A DNA stretch of 64,000 bases from Eubacteriaceae bacterium (GCA_017531485.1 JAFXKY010000001.1:27960-91959); one strand, 5' to 3'. Shown: positions 18,227 to 27,192, numbered from the stretch's first letter. Numbers and translations are program-made. The notes: generated from the sequence alone by a model not told the origin.

Positions 18227-20137
18227 ATGAGTTTTGAATATCTTACAAACGTGCCTCTTTATAAGGCAAAAGAAGACTATATTGAATTTCTGACTAAAAA
18301 AGGCTTTACTCACGAGGCGGAAACAATCCCCGTTTTTGAAGCCGCAGGCAGAATCACTGCAGAGGCAATTTATGCACACATCTGCGCGCCGCATTATGCC
18401 GCAAGCGCTATGGACGGCGTGGCAGTAAATGCGAAAGATACTTTCGGAGCAACAGAAACCACACCGAAAGTCCTTCCGCAGGATAAATACATCGTCGTTG
18501 ACACAGGCGATCCGATTCCAGACGGATGCGACGCTGTAATCATGGTCGAAGACATCGTAAAGACAGAAGACGGCTGCATCACTATCCATGAATCCGCATC
18601 ACCCTGGCAGCATATCCGTCAGATCGGCGAAGACATCTGCGCAGGAGAAATGATCCTTCCGTCATTCATGCCCGTTTCGCCTTCCGCTATCGGTGCGATG
18701 ATCGCAGGAGGAGTTCTCGAGATAAGTGTCATCAGAAAACCCGTCGTCGGAATTATTCCCACAGGCGATGAGATCATCCCGCCCTGCACAGACCCGAAAG
18801 AAGGCGACATCCTCGAATTCAACGCATCCATCTTCTCATCAATGGTCAAAAACTGGGGCGCGGATGCGAAGATATACCCCATCGTTCCGGACAAATTTGA
18901 TGAAATAAGGGATATGGTGAAAAAAGCGTCCGAAGAATGTGACATGGTCATCCTCAACGCAGGTTCTTCAGCAGGCAGAGAAGACTATTCCGTAAGTGTT
19001 ATCCGTCAGCTCGGTGAAGTCCTTTATCACGGCATCGCAATGAAGCCCGGAAAGCCCGCTATCCTCGGATGTGTCGGAAGCGTTCCCGTTTTAGGCGTTC
19101 CCGGATATCCCGTATCGGGCATCATCGTCGTGGAAGAACTCTTAAAACCCATTATCGAAAAGTGGCTCAAAGTGTCTGCAGACGAAAGAATTTACGAAAA
19201 AGCAACTCTCACACGCCCTGTCGTTTCAGGACTCAAATATGAAGAATTCGTAAGAGTCAGAATGGGATATGTCGGCGGCAAGCTCATGGCATCTCCCCTT
19301 TCGAGAGGAAGCGGCGTAGTATCTTCATTCATGAAAGCCGACGGTATCCTTGAAATCTCTCAGGAAACAGAAGGTTATGAAGCGGGAAAAGAAGTCACAG
19401 TACGTCTTTTAAGTAAAAAAGAAAAGCTTGAAAACACCCTCGTCGTCATCGGAAGTCACGATCCTCTCCTTGACGAACTTGCGGATATGATGCATATCGA
19501 CAACAACGACATTTATATGTCAAGTTCACACGTCGGCTCAATGGGCGGCATTATGGCAATCAGACGCGGCGAAGCTCATGCGGCAGGATGCCACCTTCTG
19601 GATACGGTAACGGGAGAATACAACATCTCCTTCATGAAGAAATATTTCCCCGCAGGCGGAGCAAAGCTCATCCGCTGTGTCGGACGTCAGCAGGGACTTA
19701 TGGTTGCGAAAGACAATCCTCTCGGAATCACAAAATTCGCCGACATCAAAAATGAAGGCGTAAGATACGTCAACCGCCAGAAAGGCTCCGGAACAAGGAT
19801 CCTCGCAGATTATCTCTGCGAAAAAGAAGGCATTGAACAATCAGAAATATACGGATATGACCGCGAAGAACTCACCCACACATCCGTTGCCGCACAGATC
19901 GCTTCGGGAAGTGCTGATGCAGGTATGGGAATCTATTCCGCGGCAAAACTGTATGACCTTGATTTCATCCCCATCTGCATTGAAGAATATGACCTCATTA
20001 TCCCCGACCACGCATGGGACAGCCCGATGGTGAAACAGCTCATCGAAACGTTAAAGAGCGACACATTCAAAGAAAAGATCCTCTCCATGGGCGGCTACAC
20101 CATCGAAAATGCGGGAGAAGAGATAATAATAAAATAA
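18227..20137 (+). CDS. MoeA fused to a C-terminal PBP-like domain
   Basis: 636 residues. The first 400 are MoeA-like (SAMDGVAVNAKDTFGATE, DTGDPIPDGCDAVIMVED, PTGDEIIPP, NAGSSAG, KPGKPAILG, GVPGYPVSG). The last 220 are a PBP-like domain starting near VVIGSHDPLLDELADMM and including GCHLLDTVTGEYN, RQQGLMVAKDNP and ASGSADAGMGI. The latter matches the ligand domain of the regulator at 16066 segment by segment. Such fusions are known in anaerobes. It may bind tungstate/molybdate or an intermediate for metal insertion. It begins one base after the first moeA, in a tightly packed operon. Confidence 0.9.
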   Translation: MSFEYLTNVPLYKAKEDYIEFLTKKGFTHEAETIPVFEAAGRITAEAIYAHICAPHYAASAMDGVAVNAKDTFGATETTPKVLPQDKYIVVDTGDPIPDGCDAVIMVEDIVKTEDGCITIHESASPWQHIRQIGEDICAGEMILPSFMPVSPSAIGAMIAGGVLEISVIRKPVVGIIPTGDEIIPPCTDPKEGDILEFNASIFSSMVKNWGADAKIYPIVPDKFDEIRDMVKKASEECDMVILNAGSSAGREDYSVSVIRQLGEVLYHGIAMKPGKPAILGCVGSVPVLGVPGYPVSGIIVVEELLKPIIEKWLKVSADERIYEKATLTRPVVSGLKYEEFVRVRMGYVGGKLMASPLSRGSGVVSSFMKADGILEISQETEGYEAGKEVTVRLLSKKEKLENTLVVIGSHDPLLDELADMMHIDNNDIYMSSSHVGSMGGIMAIRRGEAHAAGCHLLDTVTGEYNISFMKKYFPAGGAKLIRCVGRQQGLMVAKDNPLGITKFADIKNEGVRYVNRQKGSGTRILADYLCEKEGIEQSEIYGYDREELTHTSVAAQIASGSADAGMGIYSAAKLYDLDFIPICIEEYDLIIPDHAWDSPMVKQLIETLKSDTFKEKILSMGGYTIENAGEEIIIK

Positions 20138-20138
20138 T

Positions 20139-21458
20139 ATGAAAAAATATGACTCTGTCGTCATCGGTGGAGGTGTTCTCGGAGCATTCGTCCTTCGCAG
20201 TCTCCGCCGTTACGACATATCATGCATACTCCTTGAAGCTTCCGGCGACATCGCAGGCGGCATCACAAGGGCAAACACCGCAATAGTTTACACAGCTTCT
20301 GACAACCGCCCCGGAAGCCTGAAAGCGGAAATGGCGAAGAGAGCGAATGAAAATTTTCATGAGCTTTGTAACGACCTCGGAGTTCGGTTCTCCCGATGTG
20401 GCTCCCTTATGGTATCTTTCGGAGAAAAGGGTGATGAAGTTTTAAGAAAAAAACTCATTCAGGGAGAAGAAAACGGCGTCAGGGGCATGAAGATAATAAG
20501 CGGAAGCGAAGCGAAAATGCTTCAGCCACTTCTTTCCGAAAATGTCACAACAGCACTTTATTCCCCCATGACAGGAACGGTGAATCCGTGGGAGCTGACT
20601 ATCGCCGCTTTCGAAAACGCAGTCCAAAACGGCGCACAGGCTAAGATGAACGCAAAAGTCATCGACATAATCCCCACAGACGAAGGTTATGAAGTCAAGA
20701 CCGAAAATGACGTTTTTTTCGCAAAGACCGTCTTTAACTGCGCAGGTCTTGAAGCGGACAAGATCCACAGCCTTGTCAGTAATGACGGGATCAGACTCAG
20801 CATCGACGGCGCGGATTTTATAGTATTTGACAAATACGCTCCAAAGCCTGATATGATAATTTTCCACGAAACGGAAAACGGCAAAGGAATAACCGCCGTC
20901 CCCACCGTCGAAGGCAACCTCATCGTGGATTCTCCACCGAGAGAGGCGGATAATTCCTTTGATACCACGTCAGAGGGACTTGACTACATCATTGAAAACT
21001 TAAACAAGGTACTGCCGGAGCTTGATACCAAGCGCATTATCCGCTCATTCGGCGCTCTCCGCCCGAATCCTCACAAGCCCGACGGCAGAAGCATCCACTC
21101 GTTCTGCATCGAAAATCCTTCCCCGGGATTTTACAGCCTTATCGGAATAAAAACTCCGGGACTTACCTGCGCAGACGAGATCGGAAAATATCTCGCAGGC
21201 TTTGCCGTAGAATATCTTTCTGCGAAAATAAATGAGGATTTCGACCCTGTAAGAAAGACAGGTGATCACATCGGAGGAGAGATCATCTGCCTTTGTGAGA
21301 ATATCACGAAAGGCGAAATAATCTCAGCAATAAAGCGCGGCGCAAAAGACATCCACGGCATAAAACGGCGCACAGGCGCCTTAATGGGAAAATGTCAGGG
21401 GTCAAGATGCAGTATTAAGATAAAGAAGATACTGGAGGAATATAATGAAACATTATGA
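20139..21458 (+). CDS. FAD-dependent oxidoreductase with C-terminal BFD-like [2Fe-2S] domain
   Basis: 439 residues. The N-terminal FAD-binding motif is VVIGGGVLGAFVLRSL (residues 6-21), followed by a GlpA/DAO-type body. The C terminus (about 375-435) is a BFD-like cluster domain with CLCEN and, about 33 residues on, GKCQGSRC, giving the C-x-C...C-x4-C ligand pattern. This resembles GlpA-type dehydrogenases. It overlaps the next flavoprotein gene by 14 bases, so the two probably form a complex. Its place in the AOR cofactor operon suggests an electron-transfer or redox partner for AOR or its maturation; substrate unknown. Confidence 0.85.
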   Translation: MKKYDSVVIGGGVLGAFVLRSLRRYDISCILLEASGDIAGGITRANTAIVYTASDNRPGSLKAEMAKRANENFHELCNDLGVRFSRCGSLMVSFGEKGDEVLRKKLIQGEENGVRGMKIISGSEAKMLQPLLSENVTTALYSPMTGTVNPWELTIAAFENAVQNGAQAKMNAKVIDIIPTDEGYEVKTENDVFFAKTVFNCAGLEADKIHSLVSNDGIRLSIDGADFIVFDKYAPKPDMIIFHETENGKGITAVPTVEGNLIVDSPPREADNSFDTTSEGLDYIIENLNKVLPELDTKRIIRSFGALRPNPHKPDGRSIHSFCIENPSPGFYSLIGIKTPGLTCADEIGKYLAGFAVEYLSAKINEDFDPVRKTGDHIGGEIICLCENITKGEIISAIKRGAKDIHGIKRRTGALMGKCQGSRCSIKIKKILEEYNETL

Positions 21459-22305
21459 CGTCCTCGTCATCGGCGGCGGGATCGCAGGGATCTCAGCGGC
21501 AAAAGCCCTCGACGGACTGAAGGTGCTGCTCGTGGAGAAAAGTGACCGCCTCGGCGGAATTCTGAATCAATGTCTGCATCGCGGATTCGGCAAAGACATG
21601 ACCGGCCCGGAATACATTTCGGGAATACTTTCCGATTTTCCGGAAAATATAAATGTAGCACTGAAAACTGCCGTAACCGACATCACTCCCCAAAAGACAG
21701 CGACTCTCCGTCATGAAAATTCCACAGAAGAAATATCATTTTCAGAACTCATCCTTGCGACAGGATGCATGGAACGCCCGACGGGGCATATGCTTATTGC
21801 AGGAAGCAGACCCGAAGGGGTATATACCGCAGGTCAGGTGCAGGAGATGATCAATATCCACGGAATCATTCCCCCGTCCCCTGCTGTCATCCTCGGAAGC
21901 GGAGATATCGGACTTATCGTCGCAAAACATCTTTTTGAAAACAACGTTGAAGTCACGATCGTCGAGATAAAAGATCAGCTCGGCGGCCTTGCGAGAAACA
22001 GAATGTGGCTTGAAGGGTATGATGTAAAGATAATGATTAATACTACCGTAAAAAAGATCCTCGGTGAAGAAAGTATAAATGGCGTCGTCCTTACTGACGG
22101 CACACACATCCCTGCAAAAACACTCATTGCCGCAACGGGGCTCATTCCCGACAGAGAGATCCTTAAATATAAAAACTACCCTTTTGAAATCCACATCTGC
22201 GGAAACTGCAAAGAAGTCTTTCCCATGGTCGAAGGCGTGGCAAGAGACGCCGAAAGAGCCGCAAATGCAGCTATTGAAAATATAAGGAGAAACAATGATA
22301 GATAA
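21445..22305 (+). CDS. NAD(P)/FAD-dependent oxidoreductase, HcnB/GlpB-like partner
   Basis: 286 residues with two dinucleotide-binding motifs: VLVIGGGIAGISAAKAL (FAD, residues 5-21) and AVILGSGDIGLIVAKHL near 148 (second nucleotide, probably NAD). A VYTAGQVQEMIN segment lies between and a GNCKEVFPMVEGVARDAERAA motif closes the FAD site. There is no thioredoxin-reductase CXXC. It is shorter than most HcnB-type subunits. Overlaps at both ends (14 bases upstream, 11 bases with moaA downstream) show coupled expression. GlpA/HcnB-like pairs usually pass electrons between a dehydrogenase and NAD or quinone; an AOR-linked redox role is inferred from the operon. Confidence 0.82.
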   Translation: MKHYDVLVIGGGIAGISAAKALDGLKVLLVEKSDRLGGILNQCLHRGFGKDMTGPEYISGILSDFPENINVALKTAVTDITPQKTATLRHENSTEEISFSELILATGCMERPTGHMLIAGSRPEGVYTAGQVQEMINIHGIIPPSPAVILGSGDIGLIVAKHLFENNVEVTIVEIKDQLGGLARNRMWLEGYDVKIMINTTVKKILGEESINGVVLTDGTHIPAKTLIAATGLIPDREILKYKNYPFEIHICGNCKEVFPMVEGVARDAERAANAAIENIRRNNDR

Positions 22306-23248
22306 ACACGGCAGAAAAATAAATTATATGCGCATATCCCTCACAGAGCGCTGCAACCTGCGCTGTCGTTATTGTATGCCGGAAGACGGCATTGTAAAGA
22401 AATCCCATGACGATATGCTAACGGAAGATGAAGTGATAAACGCAGTAAAAGCCGCATCGTCGCTCGGGATAACAAAGATAAGATATACCGGTGGCGAACC
22501 GCTTATCAAGAAAAATATCGTCAATATCTGCGAACGCACATCAGAAATCGACGGCATTGAAGAGATCTGCATCACAACAAACGGAATAATGCTTCCGACT
22601 CTCGCAAAGCCATTAAGGGAAGCGGGAGTAAGCAGGCTGAACCTCAGCCTTGACAGCCTGAACGAAGAAAAATATTCTTACATCACAAGAACAGGCAAGC
22701 TCTCAGGTTTTATGGACGGATTTCACGCAGCTCTTGATGCAGGGTTTGAGAAGATTAAGATAAATGCGGTCCTCATCGGCGGATTTAATGATGATGAGAT
22801 AGAATCTCTCGCAGAACTTACGATGAAATATCCCGTAGATATGCGGTTTATTGAAATGATGCCTATGTACGACAGCGGAGACTTTGACGAAAACGCGTTT
22901 ATTTCCTACAAAAAAGTCCTTGAAGTTCTCCCTCAGCTCTCTCCCGTCGAAAAAGACGGAGGAGTTGCAAAGCTTTACAGGCTTCCCGGCGCTCTCGGAA
23001 ACATTGGTCTTATCAGCCCCATAAGCGCACACTTCTGCTTTGACTGCAACCGCATCCGTCTCACCGCAGACGGAAAAGTCAAACCGTGCCTGCATTCCGA
23101 TGATGAATATTCCCTCAAAGGGCTCGACCTTGACGGAATGACGGAAGTATTAAAGGAAGCTATCTGGCACAAGCCTTCATGGCACGGAGAACTCGATGCG
23201 AAACACAGAAGCAAAGCCGGCAGGAACATGAATCAGATCGGAGGATAA
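22295..23248 (+). CDS. moaA: GTP 3',8-cyclase MoaA
   Basis: 317 residues. A radical SAM enzyme that converts GTP to the cyclic intermediate at the first step of pterin cofactor synthesis. The N-terminal cluster motif is CNLRCRYC (about residues 21-28); YTGGEPL follows near 65. The C-terminal cluster ligands are CFDCNRIRLTADGKVKPC, and the protein ends in the essential Gly-Gly (NQIGG). Normal length. It overlaps the flavoprotein gene upstream and is followed one base later by moaC. Confidence 0.96.
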   Translation: MIDKHGRKINYMRISLTERCNLRCRYCMPEDGIVKKSHDDMLTEDEVINAVKAASSLGITKIRYTGGEPLIKKNIVNICERTSEIDGIEEICITTNGIMLPTLAKPLREAGVSRLNLSLDSLNEEKYSYITRTGKLSGFMDGFHAALDAGFEKIKINAVLIGGFNDDEIESLAELTMKYPVDMRFIEMMPMYDSGDFDENAFISYKKVLEVLPQLSPVEKDGGVAKLYRLPGALGNIGLISPISAHFCFDCNRIRLTADGKVKPCLHSDDEYSLKGLDLDGMTEVLKEAIWHKPSWHGELDAKHRSKAGRNMNQIGG

Positions 23249-23249
23249 T

Positions 23250-23729
23250 ATGACGGACTTTACACACTTCAACGACAAAGGCTACGCAAAAATGGTTGAC
23301 GTCGGAGAGAAGAATATAACAAAGAGAACAGCAACTGCAGGCGCAAGGGTGAAAGTAAACGAGAACACCTTCGCCCTCATCAAAAGCGGCGGAATGAAAA
23401 AAGGCGATGTGCTGACAGTAGCGCAGATCGCGGGAGTAATGGGCGCGAAGAAAACCCCTGAGATCATCCCCATGTGTCACCCTATCCTTATGGACGGCAT
23501 CGATCTTGACATCACTCTTTCGGAAGAAACCCTCACAGTTGAGATCAGAGCGACTGTAAGCTGTGACGGAAGGACGGGAGTTGAAATGGAAGCCCTCAGC
23601 GCTGCGACGATCGCTTCGCTCACGGTTTATGATATGTGCAAGGCAGTGCAGAAAGATATTGAAATTACCGACATCCGCCTTATCTCAAAAACAGGCGGAG
23701 TTCACGGAGATTTTTTCAGGGAGGAATAA
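23250..23729 (+). CDS. moaC: Cyclic pyranopterin monophosphate synthase MoaC
   Basis: 159 residues, normal for MoaC, which converts the MoaA product to cPMP. Typical motifs: MVDVGEKNITKRTATA near residue 12, IPMCHPI near 76, RTGVEMEALSAATIASLTVYDM near 113-134 and the KTGGVHG-like end. The catalytic Lys and His regions are intact. It abuts mogA with no gap. Confidence 0.96.
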   Translation: MTDFTHFNDKGYAKMVDVGEKNITKRTATAGARVKVNENTFALIKSGGMKKGDVLTVAQIAGVMGAKKTPEIIPMCHPILMDGIDLDITLSEETLTVEIRATVSCDGRTGVEMEALSAATIASLTVYDMCKAVQKDIEITDIRLISKTGGVHGDFFREE

Positions 23730-24224
23730 ATGACTTATACAGCAGCAGTAATAACCATCAGCGACAAAGGTTCTCAGGGTCTCAGAGAAGACACAAGCGG
23801 ACCGAACCTTGTAAGGATATTAAAAGAAAAAGGATATGAAGTGACTTATACTTCCATTATTCCCGACGATTTCGTAAAGATCAAGGAAGAACTTATAAAG
23901 TGTGCGGACGAACTGAAAGTATCCCTCGTTCTCACAACAGGCGGCACAGGCTTCTCTCCGAGAGACATTACTCCGGAAGCAACTATGGCTGTGGTTGAAC
24001 GACCGACGCCGGGAATCCCCGAAGCCATGCGTGCAGAATCAATGAAGATAACTCCGAAAGGCTGCCTCTCACGCTCACAGGCAGGCATCAGAGGCCGCAC
24101 CCTCATCATCAACCTTCCGGGCAGCAAGAAAGCTTCAGAAGAAAATATCCTCGCAGTCATCGACCCTGTCGGACACGGACTTGATATGCTCAATTCCGAA
24201 GGCAGCGCCGACTGCGCGAAATAA
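23730..24224 (+). CDS. mogA: Molybdopterin adenylyltransferase, MogA/MoaB type
   Basis: 164 residues. MogA adenylylates the pterin before MoeA inserts the metal. Motifs: VITISDKGSQG at residue 7, TTGGTGFSPRD near 71, PGIPEAMR and SRSQAGIRG, and INLPGSKK near 133. Last gene of the plus-strand operon, followed by a strong terminator. The order regulator-moeA-moeA-two flavoproteins-moaA-moaC-mogA covers everything except moaD/moeB (13 kb) and moaE (27 kb). Confidence 0.94.
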   Translation: MTYTAAVITISDKGSQGLREDTSGPNLVRILKEKGYEVTYTSIIPDDFVKIKEELIKCADELKVSLVLTTGGTGFSPRDITPEATMAVVERPTPGIPEAMRAESMKITPKGCLSRSQAGIRGRTLIINLPGSKKASEENILAVIDPVGHGLDMLNSEGSADCAK

Positions 24225-24235
24225 TCACTCCACCC

Positions 24236-24260
24236 GCACGGCTTACGCCGTGCTTTTGTT
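24236..24260 (+). terminator. Terminator of the cofactor operon
   Basis: Perfect stem GCACGGC-TTAC-GCCGTGC followed by UUUUG, directly after mogA. Confidence 0.9.
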
Positions 24261-24271
24261 GTATGAATCCG

Positions 24272-25147
24272 TTATTGTTCCGGATTATATGGCAGATATT
24301 CGATGAATTTCTTCACTGCAAGTGATGCTGTTTTTCTGTCACGAAGTACAAATCCGATATCTCTGTACGCAGGGACGTCAAGAGGCTTCGCAAGTATCCT
24401 GTACGATATCCGTTGCAGAATCAGTTCCGGCAATATTGCAATCCCCAGTCCGCTCTCCACCATAGACATGACTGCATAATCGTCCCATGTGGTAAACTTC
24501 ACATTCGGGGTCAGGTTGTTACGTTCAAATATCTCGGATATTTCAGCCTTCGCACCTTTTTCAAGGAGCATAAACGGTTCGTCGCAAAGAGCGGTTACAG
24601 GAAAATACTCAAGATCCTTCAGCGGGTGATCCTGAGGAATAACGACCATGAGTCTGTCACGTTCAAGAAACAATGTTTCAAAATCCGGATGAGCCGGCAG
24701 TCTCAGAAAACCGCAGTCGACTCTGCCTGTATGAATCCATGCTTCGATCTCCGTATAATCCCCGAGCAGTAATTCATAATCAATATCCGGATAATCTTTC
24801 TGAAATTCTTTAATAATATTCGGCAGACGGTGAGTAGCAACGCTCGAGAAAGTTCCTATGCGTATCAGTCCGGACTGCAGACCGTTCAGTTCATCGACCT
24901 TTATTTTCAGCTTGTCAAAATCATTGCACAATTCCCGCACACAAGGCATGAGCTTCATTCCGTCGCTTGTCAGTTTCACACCGCTTTTGTTTCTTTCAAG
25001 CACTGCCACACCCCATTCTCTTTCAAGATCGGCTATCATCCTGCTGACGCCTGACTGAGTGTAGTTCAGGATTTCCGCCGCTTTCGTAAAACTTCCGTAT
25101 TCCACAGTCTTTAAAAGGGCAATGTATTTTTGCATATTCATATCCAT
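24272..25147 (-). CDS. LysR-family transcriptional regulator
   Basis: About 291 residues from the ATG at 25147 (MDMNMQKYIALL); in-frame ATGs up to 25189 exist, so the start is not certain. The N-terminal winged helix-turn-helix shows the LysR pattern GSFTKAAEILNYTQSGVSRMI (about residues 15-35), followed by a PBP-type effector domain (IRIGTFSSVATHRLP, DCGFLRLP, ESGLGIAILPE). It is divergent from a drug/metabolite transporter gene with a LysR-type operator between them, so it most likely controls that transporter. It splits the tungsten island and has no evident link to it. Confidence 0.9.
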   Translation of the reverse strand: MDMNMQKYIALLKTVEYGSFTKAAEILNYTQSGVSRMIADLEREWGVAVLERNKSGVKLTSDGMKLMPCVRELCNDFDKLKIKVDELNGLQSGLIRIGTFSSVATHRLPNIIKEFQKDYPDIDYELLLGDYTEIEAWIHTGRVDCGFLRLPAHPDFETLFLERDRLMVVIPQDHPLKDLEYFPVTALCDEPFMLLEKGAKAEISEIFERNNLTPNVKFTTWDDYAVMSMVESGLGIAILPELILQRISYRILAKPLDVPAYRDIGFVLRDRKTASLAVKKFIEYLPYNPEQ

Positions 25148-25197
25148 GGCATATCCATTCCGTTTTGCAATCATAAACATTACAAACATTCTCTTTA

Positions 25198-25217
25198 ATC
25201 ATACTTTGTCTTATGAT
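25198..25217. promoter_or_regulatory. LysR-type operator in the divergent intergenic region
   Basis: Inverted repeat ATCATA-N8-TATGAT, containing a T-N11-A core, lies between the LysR gene and the EamA transporter and overlaps their promoter area (a TACAAT -10-like hexamer sits just to its right). Confidence 0.55.
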
Positions 25218-25253
25218 ACAATATTTTCATAAAAAAAACAAGGGGATAAATAA

Positions 25254-26114
25254 ATGGATACAAAGGCATTTGTAAAATATCTGTCGTCATTATTATTGTT
25301 TGGTCTTAACGGAATAGTAGCAAGCCATATACCATTGGACAGTTACGAAATTGTGTTTTTGCGAACGCTGATCGGAAGCTCTCTGTTGATTGTTTTATTT
25401 TTACTTGGAAAAAATAAATTTCATATTAAAACACACAAAAAAGATACTATCTTTATTGTTCTGTCAGGCATGGCAATGGGGACAAGCTGGATGTTCCTGT
25501 ACGAAGCATACCAGCAGATCGGAGTGAGCTTGTCGTCTCTGCTGTATTACTGCGGTCCCGTTATTGTAATGATACTTTCACCGATTATCTTTCGTGAAAA
25601 ACTGACACTGCCCAAATTATTGGGTTTTGCAACGGTGCTTGTCGGAATTTTCCTCGTAAACGGAAATGCTGTTGAAAAAAGCAATCCATGGGGATTGTTC
25701 TGCGGTGCAATGTCGGCTGTGATGTACTTTTTCATGGTAACACTCAACAAGCAATCCAAAAACATCAGTGGCATGGAAAACTCCGTAATTCAGCTTGTTG
25801 TCAGCTTTCTGACTGTAGCTGTATTTGTGGGGATCAGGCAAGGATTTATCATCAATGTTCCTGCGACCGCATGGGGCTGGATCCTGATGCTCGGCATCCT
25901 GAACACCGGCCTCGGTTGCTATCTTTATTTTTCTCCACTTGCAAAACTCCCTGTGCAGACAGTAGCTGTATGTGGTTATCTCGAACCTTTGTCTGCTGTT
26001 GTCTTCGCATCTGTATTGCTCGGAGAAAAAATGACATCAATACAGATCATCGGTGCGGTATGCATTATCGGAGGAGCAATGATAGGCGAATTGCTAAAAA
26101 CAAAGAATGCATAA
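25254..26114 (+). CDS. EamA/DMT-family transporter
   Basis: 286 residues with about ten hydrophobic segments in two homologous halves, typical of EamA drug/metabolite exporters in the cytoplasmic membrane. The N-terminal half shows FLRTLIGSSLL and the second half FSPLAKLPVQTVAVCGYLEPL and ASVLLGEKMT, characteristic of the family's repeat ends. An AGGGG site precedes the ATG. Divergent from the LysR gene; the substrate is unknown. Its original terminator appears to have been broken by the insertion that brought in the gene at 26230. Confidence 0.92.
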   Translation: MDTKAFVKYLSSLLLFGLNGIVASHIPLDSYEIVFLRTLIGSSLLIVLFLLGKNKFHIKTHKKDTIFIVLSGMAMGTSWMFLYEAYQQIGVSLSSLLYYCGPVIVMILSPIIFREKLTLPKLLGFATVLVGIFLVNGNAVEKSNPWGLFCGAMSAVMYFFMVTLNKQSKNISGMENSVIQLVVSFLTVAVFVGIRQGFIINVPATAWGWILMLGILNTGLGCYLYFSPLAKLPVQTVAVCGYLEPLSAVVFASVLLGEKMTSIQIIGAVCIIGGAMIGELLKTKNA

Positions 26115-26150
26115 ATCCCGATTCATCCAACACATAAAAAGCCGTGCTTT
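26112..26150 (+). repeat. Left copy of a 38-40 bp direct repeat flanking the 26230 gene
   Basis: Begins at the TAA stop of the EamA gene and reads TCCCGATTCATCCAACACAT then AAAAAGCCGTGCTTT. It matches 26752-26791 with one substitution and one indel, but lacks the right arm of the terminator hairpin. Confidence 0.85.
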
Positions 26151-26229
26151 TTATTGCAAATAAGAAAATGCTGTAGTAGTATTATTCATACAGATATTAC
26201 AATAAACATACTTCAAAAGAGGCAATAAT

Positions 26230-26754
26230 GTGAACAATAATAACGAAACCATATTATTTGATGACCGACGGGTGAGAACAGCTGGTGCTTTTGAGCGCCG
26301 TAAACGTGATTACAGAATTTGCCAGACAAGCTTATTTATATTAATTGTTATCTCCGCTGTCTGTGCTTTTTTGGATCCCTATGCAGCAATATTTTTGCTT
26401 CCATTTGCATTGTTTAGTTACCTCAGTGTTTTTTTAGAATGGCTGAAAGTAAAAAACAATCATTTAATTATCAGAAGTGACCGGATTGAAATCACCGACC
26501 GGTTCAATAAAACTACTACCTGCAAAATAAACTTAGAAGAGCTTATTTTGGAACTTCAGCAGCCGAATGCACGTGGACGAGGAATACTTATGAAGTTTTA
26601 TGATTCAAAACACAATCTGATCTGTCAATACGAAGACATGCTGAATTTTGCAGCACCTTACGGGCAGGAAAAAACAGCCTGGGAAAGAAGCATTGAAGAT
26701 TCCGGAATCAAGATCATTGACAATGGATATGTCATTAAGAATAAGAGCAGTTAA
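26230..26754 (+). CDS. Two-TM membrane protein with PH-like domain
   Basis: 174 residues from a GTG start, with AGAGG upstream. Two adjacent transmembrane segments (about residues 33-55 and 57-75) are followed by a beta-rich part (LIIRSDRIEITDRF, then INLEELILELQ) consistent with a bacterial PH/YcxB-like fold. No family can be named with certainty. It lies between two copies of a 38-40 bp direct repeat that both start at a stop codon, so it appears to be a later insertion between the EamA gene and its terminator. Confidence 0.75.
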   Translation: MNNNNETILFDDRRVRTAGAFERRKRDYRICQTSLFILIVISAVCAFLDPYAAIFLLPFALFSYLSVFLEWLKVKNNHLIIRSDRIEITDRFNKTTTCKINLEELILELQQPNARGRGILMKFYDSKHNLICQYEDMLNFAAPYGQEKTAWERSIEDSGIKIIDNGYVIKNKSS

Positions 26755-26791
26755 AATCCCAATTCATCCAACACATAAAAAGCCGTGCTTT
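26752..26791 (+). repeat. Right copy of the 38-40 bp direct repeat
   Basis: Begins at the TAA stop of the PH-like gene and contains the same TTCATCCAACACATAAAAAG core as 26112-26150. Here the sequence continues into GCACGGCTTTG, completing a terminator. Confidence 0.85.
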
Positions 26792-26806
26792 GCACGGCTT
26801 TGTTTT
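26779..26806. terminator. Bidirectional terminator between convergent genes
   Basis: AAAGCCGTGC-TTT-GCACGGCTTTG with U-rich flanks on the plus strand and A/U runs on both sides; it serves the 26230 gene (+) and moaE (-). Confidence 0.85.
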
Positions 26807-27191
26807 ACAATTCCTTTTCAATAACACATTCGTCCTTGATCCTGCCGACAAGATAATTAAGGCAGTCCACAACTCTCGGGCGGATGTCGCCGCCGATGAG
26901 GACATACATAATGTCATCCCCTACATCAAGAGTACCTTCGTTGAGCCATACTCTGATATAGTGGATCCCATCGAGCTTATATGCATCCTCAATAACTTTA
27001 TTTACCTTTTCTTCGTCATAGGAAAAGTCCATTCCCTTGACGTCGGCAACATCTTCTCCGTATCTCGCCTTTGCCTTGGCTGTCTGACGGACTGTACCGT
27101 TATGAGTGAGATACATTCCCACTTTCGGTGCAGATTCGTGTTCTTTGGCTTCTCTGAGCCATGTGTCTATTGACGGGGGTGTTTTTTTCAT
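26805..27191 (-). CDS. moaE: Molybdopterin synthase catalytic subunit MoaE
   Basis: About 128 residues from the ATG at 27191, which has AGGAGG seven bases upstream; longer in-frame starts lack a site. MoaE transfers sulfur from MoaD onto cPMP. Recognisable features: GMYLTHNGTVRQTAKAK near residue 25 (the MoaE GTVR motif), the YDEEKVNKVIEDAY helix, VWLNEGTLDVGDDIMYVLIGG and a C-terminal basic-acidic end. The family match is divergent but the motif order is right. It completes the pterin set that the 13-24 kb operons lack. The small Gly-Gly-ended protein is encoded one base upstream. Confidence 0.85.
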   Translation of the reverse strand: MKKTPPSIDTWLREAKEHESAPKVGMYLTHNGTVRQTAKAKARYGEDVADVKGMDFSYDEEKVNKVIEDAYKLDGIHYIRVWLNEGTLDVGDDIMYVLIGGDIRPRVVDCLNYLVGRIKDECVIEKEL

Positions 27192-27192
27192 A

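Noticed and set aside
26112..26806. Insertion sequence around the PH-like gene
   Set aside because: There are direct repeats but no transposase, no terminal inverted repeats, and the repeats are host terminator sequence.
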